Assembly (NCBI RefSeq): GCF_004349315.1
Contig: NZ_SMLH01000002.1
Location: 310,001 to 374,000 of the forward strand
Reading direction: 5' to 3'
Source of the DNA: Flavobacterium ranwuense
GTDB lineage: Bacteria; Bacteroidota; Bacteroidia; Flavobacteriales; Flavobacteriaceae
Length of the DNA stretch: 64,000 nt
Shown: positions 59,129 through 64,000 of the stretch, one piece after another
Layout of the letters: every line of letters begins with the position of its first letter
How positions within the stretch are numbered: the first letter of the stretch is position 1
The notes under the pieces: model-generated
Told to the model about the DNA's origin: nothing
The model's input: only the letters and a program-made list of their open reading frames with translations
The model's database searches: none
Position numbers and translations under genes: made by a program

Positions 59129-59280
59129 CTTAAAAACTAGCTATTTTCATAGTTCATTGAAAAAATAAAATTAAATTATTTCGATTTATTCTAATAAAAA
59201 GAACTTTATTTTTTTACTATGTGTAATTTTGTTTGTATTTTAATGAGAATAGTTTAATAAATGATGATAATTGTTTTGGA

Positions 59281-62109
59281 TTAGAACCATTTTCGATTAA
59301 AAAGATTGATTAATGTTTTAGGGGAAAAAGTAACCATAAATCGTACTTTCTCATTATAATTATTTTGTGCTATTTCCCATCCATTGTTAGAATATATAGG
59401 AAAATACAACTCAAAGTAGTCTGTGACGAGATTGAGGCGAATACCGCTGTCGTATAAAAACTTTGCATTTTGGTTTTTATTTTTAATAAAACCAATATCT
59501 CCATAAATTTCTATCCAGTTCCATACGCTCACACTTGCATTTAAGCTGGTAATCCATCTATTGGCGTATGGCGTATCCATTTTTGATTTAAAGCCACCTT
59601 CTGCCATTATGAATTGTTGACTGTAAAAACCAGTGCTTTCTGATCGTCCAAAGTAATTATAATCAAACAAATAATCGGTAGGTCTGTCGGATGCGAAACT
59701 AAAAAAATCAGTTTCAGTTTTATTGTATAAAAAACTTCCCGCATAGAATCGTAAATTAATTTGGCGATTGTTTTCAAAAAGCTTTCTATATTCTATTTCG
59801 CCGGTAACTTTTCCAAATTTTCCCGAGATTTGAATATCGGAACTAAAATTGAAATGATTCGTTACTTCCGTTTTTGTATTCACATAGCGTGCATCAAAAA
59901 TGGAATAATTGGATGGAGAGTTGTCCATTGCAAAAGCGCTTTTTTCTCTGTTTACAATAACTTGTCGCAAGAGAATCAGTTGTTTTCTGTTGTCTCTGAA
60001 ATTAGGCTCCCGAATTCGCAATTGAACCATAGGATTTAGTCTAAAGTAAGAAGCATCTTGCGCATAATGAAAGTAAGAGCCGCTAATAGAATATTTTACA
60101 TTGTAAAGCGTGCTGTTTCGATAATTTTGATTGACTGCAAATGAAGCTGCCCCGGATAAATTATTGGATTTAGTAGAGTAGGACGGATTGATGTCAAATG
60201 TGAAAGGCTTCTCTAAAATAGTTTTATTATGCAATCGTAATCCTGGAGTTATTCCGTCGTATAAATTATAATATATAGAAGGAACGTATAAAACTTGATT
60301 GTAATACGGATCCTCTAAATCTTTCAAAAGCACAAACTTAACCGGACGGTTATTCGGAAAAAAACCATCCAGTTTTTTCCAGTTATTTCTTAAATTATAT
60401 TCAGGGACTTCATTTTTTAAATTTAAAACAATTTTATCAGCACCCTTTCTTTGAATTGTAAAAGTGCTGTCGCGTTCTTGAATATCCAGCCATTGTTTAA
60501 AAACAACTGCGCCTTTTTTTGTGCCATAAACAGGAATAGGAATAGGAGCTCCTGTTTTGTTTTTAACTGAAAAAGTGATACTGTCTTTGGTTTTTGTTAC
60601 GCTCGAAAATTTATAATCAATAATAGCTCTGGAATTAATAATGGTATTAAAAAACCAGTTAATGTCTTTATCTGTATTTGATTTTAGTATGGTTTCAAAA
60701 TCAGTTCTGGAAACTTGTTTTATCTGATTTTGATTGTAAAATTGTCTTATACTGGTTGTAACTGCATTATTTTGTAAATAATCATCCAAAAACCGAATAC
60801 TTAATCCCGCACGATATTTACTGGCTATTTGTTCATTAAATTTTATTAAAGTGTTTTTAGGATCTCCAAGCGGTTGGTCCAGATTTTTTCGAGCCATCAG
60901 CATATAGAAATAACTATACTGTTCGTTAAACCCAATATTAGCAATATTAAAACTATTCAATAGTCGGATATTAGACAAACTCCCCATCATTTTAGTGTTG
61001 GGGTGATTTTCATCCATATATTTCATCATGGCATAGACCTGCAAACCATCATAGATCCAGTTGTCTTTTCTGGGGTCTAATTGTAAACTTGTTTTTAGGT
61101 ATTCATTCAGATAGGTTTTCAGAAATTTAATTTCAAAAAGAAATTCATCTGGAAACGGACTTATAAAAGAAGGAAGTTGATTCAATCCATAAAAAGGATT
61201 TCTCTCGTAATCCGTTTGAGAAACAATAATTTTTTCATGAGGATATTTTCCAATTAAATCGTTTGTAAAATTCACAACTCGATCTATTACAATCGCTTTT
61301 TGAATAGTATTCAATTTATTGTTTTTCAAATCTGTGACTACTTCAACAGCACTATTTTTATAACTTTCAAAATGGGTTTTTGGTTCTATTATCACGCTAA
61401 AATTAGTTCTGTTATTCCCAGATAATTTATAGCTTAAATAAGTTTCATTAGCGGTTGATTTAATGCTTTTTAAATCAGAAATGGCTTCGAAGTTTTTAGG
61501 TGTTTTTAAATCAATTTCAAAGCTGGAATAGGCATTGGCGATATCATCTAAATTAGTATTGCTGTACCGTAAGAAATCATGGTTTTCATAACGGGCTGGC
61601 GTAAGAAACCAGTTTTTAAGATGTATAGTTCCGTTATTATTGTACCCATATTTTGTAAATTTATCGCTGGGTATTTTAGTGACATAAGTAAGGTGTAAAA
61701 CGATTTTCTGATTCGGAAGTAAATTCTCAGTTAATTTAACTTCAATTAAATCTGGATTTTTATCTGTTCTTTCCCAGAACAAAACTGATTTATTTACAGC
61801 TAAAATGGTTACATTTTTCGTACTTCCACGTTCTTCTTCTTTGGCTAAATGGAAACCTCTAAAAAACTCATCAGAAAAGCGTTTGGCTAAAGGGGTGTTT
61901 TTATTTGAAAAAGCATTGTTCCAATCATTCAATACAATCGAGGTTAAGGTATCATCTGACTGATTGAAAAAAATAATTTGTTGTTGAATTTTTAAAGTTT
62001 TATTCTCCGCATTTAACTCTGCCTTTATATCAGAACGATGTTGTGCATATTGTTTTATTGAAAGCAATAAAACAAGAGTGTAAAGCGTAATTTTAAAGAA
62101 TGAGTTCAA
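59281..62109 (-). CDS. M1-peptidase-like protein lacking the zinc motif, with C-terminal beta-barrel
   Basis: 942 residues. Signal peptide 1-22 (ending QYAQ). Residues 25-240 resemble the beta-sandwich and 280-500 the helical catalytic domain of M1 aminopeptidases. Where HExxH should be there is LNEYLKTSL (around residue 337), and where the third ligand lies WIYDGLQVYAMMKYM instead of LNEGFA, so zinc can hardly bind. From about 590 on come long beta strands (PSIYYNLYDGITPGLRLHN, ending FNRKWF) that look like an outer-membrane barrel. Probably a non-enzymatic outer-membrane protein. Monocistronic. Confidence 0.75.
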   Translation of the reverse strand: MNSFFKITLYTLVLLLSIKQYAQHRSDIKAELNAENKTLKIQQQIIFFNQSDDTLTSIVLNDWNNAFSNKNTPLAKRFSDEFFRGFHLAKEEERGSTKNVTILAVNKSVLFWERTDKNPDLIEVKLTENLLPNQKIVLHLTYVTKIPSDKFTKYGYNNNGTIHLKNWFLTPARYENHDFLRYSNTNLDDIANAYSSFEIDLKTPKNFEAISDLKSIKSTANETYLSYKLSGNNRTNFSVIIEPKTHFESYKNSAVEVVTDLKNNKLNTIQKAIVIDRVVNFTNDLIGKYPHEKIIVSQTDYERNPFYGLNQLPSFISPFPDEFLFEIKFLKTYLNEYLKTSLQLDPRKDNWIYDGLQVYAMMKYMDENHPNTKMMGSLSNIRLLNSFNIANIGFNEQYSYFYMLMARKNLDQPLGDPKNTLIKFNEQIASKYRAGLSIRFLDDYLQNNAVTTSIRQFYNQNQIKQVSRTDFETILKSNTDKDINWFFNTIINSRAIIDYKFSSVTKTKDSITFSVKNKTGAPIPIPVYGTKKGAVVFKQWLDIQERDSTFTIQRKGADKIVLNLKNEVPEYNLRNNWKKLDGFFPNNRPVKFVLLKDLEDPYYNQVLYVPSIYYNLYDGITPGLRLHNKTILEKPFTFDINPSYSTKSNNLSGAASFAVNQNYRNSTLYNVKYSISGSYFHYAQDASYFRLNPMVQLRIREPNFRDNRKQLILLRQVIVNREKSAFAMDNSPSNYSIFDARYVNTKTEVTNHFNFSSDIQISGKFGKVTGEIEYRKLFENNRQINLRFYAGSFLYNKTETDFFSFASDRPTDYLFDYNYFGRSESTGFYSQQFIMAEGGFKSKMDTPYANRWITSLNASVSVWNWIEIYGDIGFIKNKNQNAKFLYDSGIRLNLVTDYFELYFPIYSNNGWEIAQNNYNEKVRFMVTFSPKTLINLFNRKWF

Positions 62110-62186
62110 GTTCTGATCTTAATTTTATTAAAAAAATAAATATACTTTTTTTTTAGATTAAAACACTATAAAAACTGCCTAATTAA

Positions 62187-62220
62187 CATAAAAAAAGCTG
62201 TCAATTAGACAGCTTTTTTG
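62187..62220 (-). terminator. Terminator after the LOG-family gene
   Basis: AAAAAAGCTGTC pairs with GACAGCTTTTTT around AATTA. On the minus strand it follows the stop at 62221 without any gap. Confidence 0.85.
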
Positions 62221-62949
62221 TTAAAAATTTGGAGTTAAATCGTATTTTTTATAGAATTTATCCAACACATCAACCACTTCATCTTCGGTGTCAACTATTT
62301 TAAATAAATTCAAATCTTCAGGGCTTACCGTATGTTCTTTTTCTATTAAAACCGTTTTTATCCATTCGATTAATCCGGCCCAAAAGCTGGTACCCACCAA
62401 TATTATCGGGAATCGTGCAATTTTTTTAGTTTGAATCAACGTCATTGCTTCAAACAATTCATCCATCGTTCCAAAACCACCCGGCATCACCACAAAACCT
62501 TGGGAATATTTGACAAACATTACTTTTCGAACAAAGAAATAATCAAAATTCAGGTTTTTATCGCTGTCAATATACGGGTTGAAATGTTGCTCAAAAGGCA
62601 ATTCAATATTCAATCCCACTGAAGTTCCTCCGCCAAGATGTGCGCCTTTATTTCCCGCTTCCATAATTCCTGGACCACCGCCTGTAATCACGCCATAACC
62701 GGCTTTACTGATTTTATAGGCAATTTTTTCTGCCAATAAATAATAAGCATCTTCGGGTTTTGTTCTTGCCGATCCAAAGATGGTAACACACGGACCTATG
62801 CGTCCCATGCTTTCATAACCGTTTACAAACTCGGCCATAATTTTAAAAATTGCCCAACTATCATTGGTTCTAATCTCGTTCCAAGTCTTTCTCTTCAGTC
62901 GGTCTTGGATTACTTTATCCTCGTCATTGTCAAAATCTTCTAATCTCAT
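62221..62949 (-). CDS. LOG-family protein (TIGR00730, cytokinin riboside 5'-monophosphate phosphoribohydrolase type)
   Basis: 242 residues, Rossmann-like. Nucleotide motif VITGGGPGIMEAGNKGA (about 88-104) and the LOG signature PGGFGTMDELFE (about 153-164) are intact, with the conserved RK before it (FVRKVMFV). It should cut N6-modified or plain AMP-type nucleotides into base and ribose phosphate; in bacteria the true substrate is often AMP. Length is above the usual 190 because of an N-terminal extension (RLEDFDNDEDKVIQDRL). Confidence 0.85.
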   Translation of the reverse strand: MRLEDFDNDEDKVIQDRLKRKTWNEIRTNDSWAIFKIMAEFVNGYESMGRIGPCVTIFGSARTKPEDAYYLLAEKIAYKISKAGYGVITGGGPGIMEAGNKGAHLGGGTSVGLNIELPFEQHFNPYIDSDKNLNFDYFFVRKVMFVKYSQGFVVMPGGFGTMDELFEAMTLIQTKKIARFPIILVGTSFWAGLIEWIKTVLIEKEHTVSPEDLNLFKIVDTEDEVVDVLDKFYKKYDLTPNF

Positions 62950-62968
62950 ATTATTTTATTTTTTATTT

Positions 62969-63003
62969 TAACCCTGTTTGGGTTCAAAACCCTAACAGGG
63001 TTA
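62969..63003. repeat. Palindrome of the AACCCTGTT type
   Basis: TAACCCTGTT pairs with AACAGGGTTA, and inside GGGTT pairs with AACCC around CAA, with one T-T mismatch. There is no T tract in either direction. Wording like this (ACCCTG..CAGGGT around GGGTT/AACCC) is a dispersed palindrome in many Bacteroidota genomes in my memory. It lies between uvrA and the LOG-family gene. Confidence 0.75.
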
Positions 63004-63017
63004 AAATTCAACTTTTA

Positions 63018-64000
63018 CTAAAGTAATTCTTTTTTCAAGAATTGCGCCGTATAGCTTTTCTTATTTTTTATAATTTCTTCCGGCGTTCCTTTCGCAATAA
63101 GCTGTCCGCCGCCTTTTCCGCCTTCGGGGCCAATGTCGATAATGTAATCGGCTAGTTTAATTACGTCCATATTGTGCTCAATAATCAATATCGTATTTCC
63201 TTTATCAACCAGTTTATTAATCACTTCCATCAATACTCTAATATCTTCAAAATGCAAGCCCGTAGTGGGTTCGTCCAGAATATAAAAGGTATTTCCGGTA
63301 TCTTTTTTGGATAATTCCCCAGCCAGTTTGATGCGTTGTGCTTCGCCACCGGAAAGCGTCGTGCTTTGTTGTCCAAGTGTAATATATCCTAAACCAACAT
63401 CCTGAATGGTTTTTACTTTTCTGTAAATCTTCGGAATCATTTCAAAAAACGGAACCGCTTCATCTACCGTCATATTCAACACATCAGAAATGGATTTTCC
63501 TTTGTATCGAATCTCCAATGTTTCTCTGTTAAAACGCTTCCCTTGGCAGGTTTCACATTCTACATACACATCAGGCAGGAAGTTCATTTCTATGGTTCGT
63601 ACCCCTGAACCTTCACAGGTTTCGCAGCGTCCGCCTTTGACATTAAAACTGAATCGTCCCGCTTTATATCCCCGAATCATACTCTCGGAAGTCATCGTAA
63701 ACAGATTTCTGATTTCAGTAAAAACTTCGGTATAAGTTGCCGGATTACTTCTTGGAGTTCTCCCAATCGGACTTTGGTCAATATCAATCACTTTATCGAT
63801 ATGTTCCAATCCTTCAATTTTTTTATACGGTTGTGGTTTTTTGACACCATTAAAATAATAGGCATTCAAAATAGGGTAGAGCGTTTCGTTAATTAAAGTC
63901 GATTTTCCACTTCCCGAAACTCCGGTCACACAAATCATTTTGCCCAAAGGCAATTCTATCGAAACATTTTTTAAGTTATTTCCTGTTGCTCCGGTTAGTT
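63018..64000 (-). CDS. uvrA: Excinuclease ABC subunit A, C-terminal part (cut by window edge)
   Basis: The frame runs from the stop at 63018 to the window end, 327 codons, and has no start. It holds the second ABC domain of UvrA, which finds DNA damage for nucleotide-excision repair: Walker [10 protein letters not shown], the zinc finger with CETCEGSG and CETCQGKR, the signature [12 protein letters not shown], Walker [12 protein letters not shown] and the His of IIEHNMDV. Everything seen is intact and ends normally. The first two thirds lie outside the window. Confidence 0.95.
   Translation of the reverse strand, partial: LTGATGNNLKNVSIELPLGKMICVTGVSGSGKSTLINETLYPILNAYYFNGVKKPQPYKKIEGLEHIDKVIDIDQSPIGRTPRSNPATYTEVFTEIRNLFTMTSESMIRGYKAGRFSFNVKGGRCETCEGSGVRTIEMNFLPDVYVECETCQGKRFNRETLEIRYKGKSISDVLNMTVDEAVPFFEMIPKIYRKVKTIQDVGLGYITLGQQSTTLSGGEAQRIKLAGELSKKDTGNTFYILDEPTTGLHFEDIRVLMEVINKLVDKGNTILIIEHNMDVIKLADYIIDIGPEGGKGGGQLIAKGTPEEIIKNKKSYTAQFLKKELL

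Noticed and set aside
1..64000. CRISPR arrays, insertion sequences, integrase or toxin-antitoxin defence islands
   Set aside because: No repeat-spacer array, no transposase or integrase motif and no restriction or defence gene was found; tandem repeats found lie in coding sequence or are microsatellites.

Overview
The window looks like a chromosomal piece of a Flavobacterium-like member of the Bacteroidota. The DNA is AT-rich, several genes have the Bacteroidota -7 promoter box TAnnTTTG, quinone synthesis is by the menaquinone route, and there are TonB-dependent receptors, OmpA/PorT-type barrels and surface-type lipoproteins. I see no rRNA, tRNA, CRISPR array, intact insertion sequence or prophage.

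Region 1 (1-4.5 kb): the 3' end of a DUF4331 gene, a terminator, an 80-base (CAAA)20 tract, then a TPR lipoprotein and a TonB-dependent receptor, followed by a secreted glutathione-peroxidase-like protein. Region 2 (4.6-21 kb) is housekeeping: Dus, a GNAT enzyme, and an interleaved menaquinone set menD, menB, menA and menC, with DUF2853, an M28 peptidase, a CvfB-like S1 protein, two PH-domain membrane proteins, an MBL-fold hydrolase and a TPR protein between them. An AI-2E-type permease, a DinB-like and an NTF2-like protein follow. Gaps in this part hold palindromes and two copies of what looks like a structured repeat RNA.

Region 3 (21-40.5 kb, nearly all on the minus strand) is an envelope and general-stress block. 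It holds an ice-binding (DUF3494) lipoprotein with an OmpA partner, a truncated histidine kinase on a 21-residue coiled-coil repeat, holin-like and YtxH proteins, two tiny lmo0937-type proteins, a porin, CsbD, a DUF4382 lipoprotein, an Mla-type lipid ABC transporter, DUF2383, OmpA with calcium repeats, Dps, class I aldolase and a shortened DUF892 ferritin-like protein. Region 4 (40.7-54.8 kb, minus strand) is a chemosensory-like phosphorelay cluster: a CheB-CheR-kinase fusion, two more hybrid kinases, two almost identical receiver proteins, stand-alone CheB and CheR, and an AraC-type regulator. No flagellar gene is visible. Region 5 (55-64 kb) has a lipoprotein, an M23 peptidase, a fused E1 2-oxoacid dehydrogenase, an M1-like protein without its zinc motif, a LOG-family protein and the C-terminal part of UvrA.

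The most striking result is a rigid promoter module in front of eleven genes or operons of regions 3 and 4. In coding direction it reads GTGTGAAT, exactly 21 bases, TATGTAAC, exactly 21 bases, then a -7 box of the TAnnTTTG type. Both spacings are invariant in all eleven copies. The genes behind it are the stress and envelope genes and the AraC-type regulator itself, so the window appears to contain most of one regulon together with a candidate regulator and the phosphorelay that may feed it.
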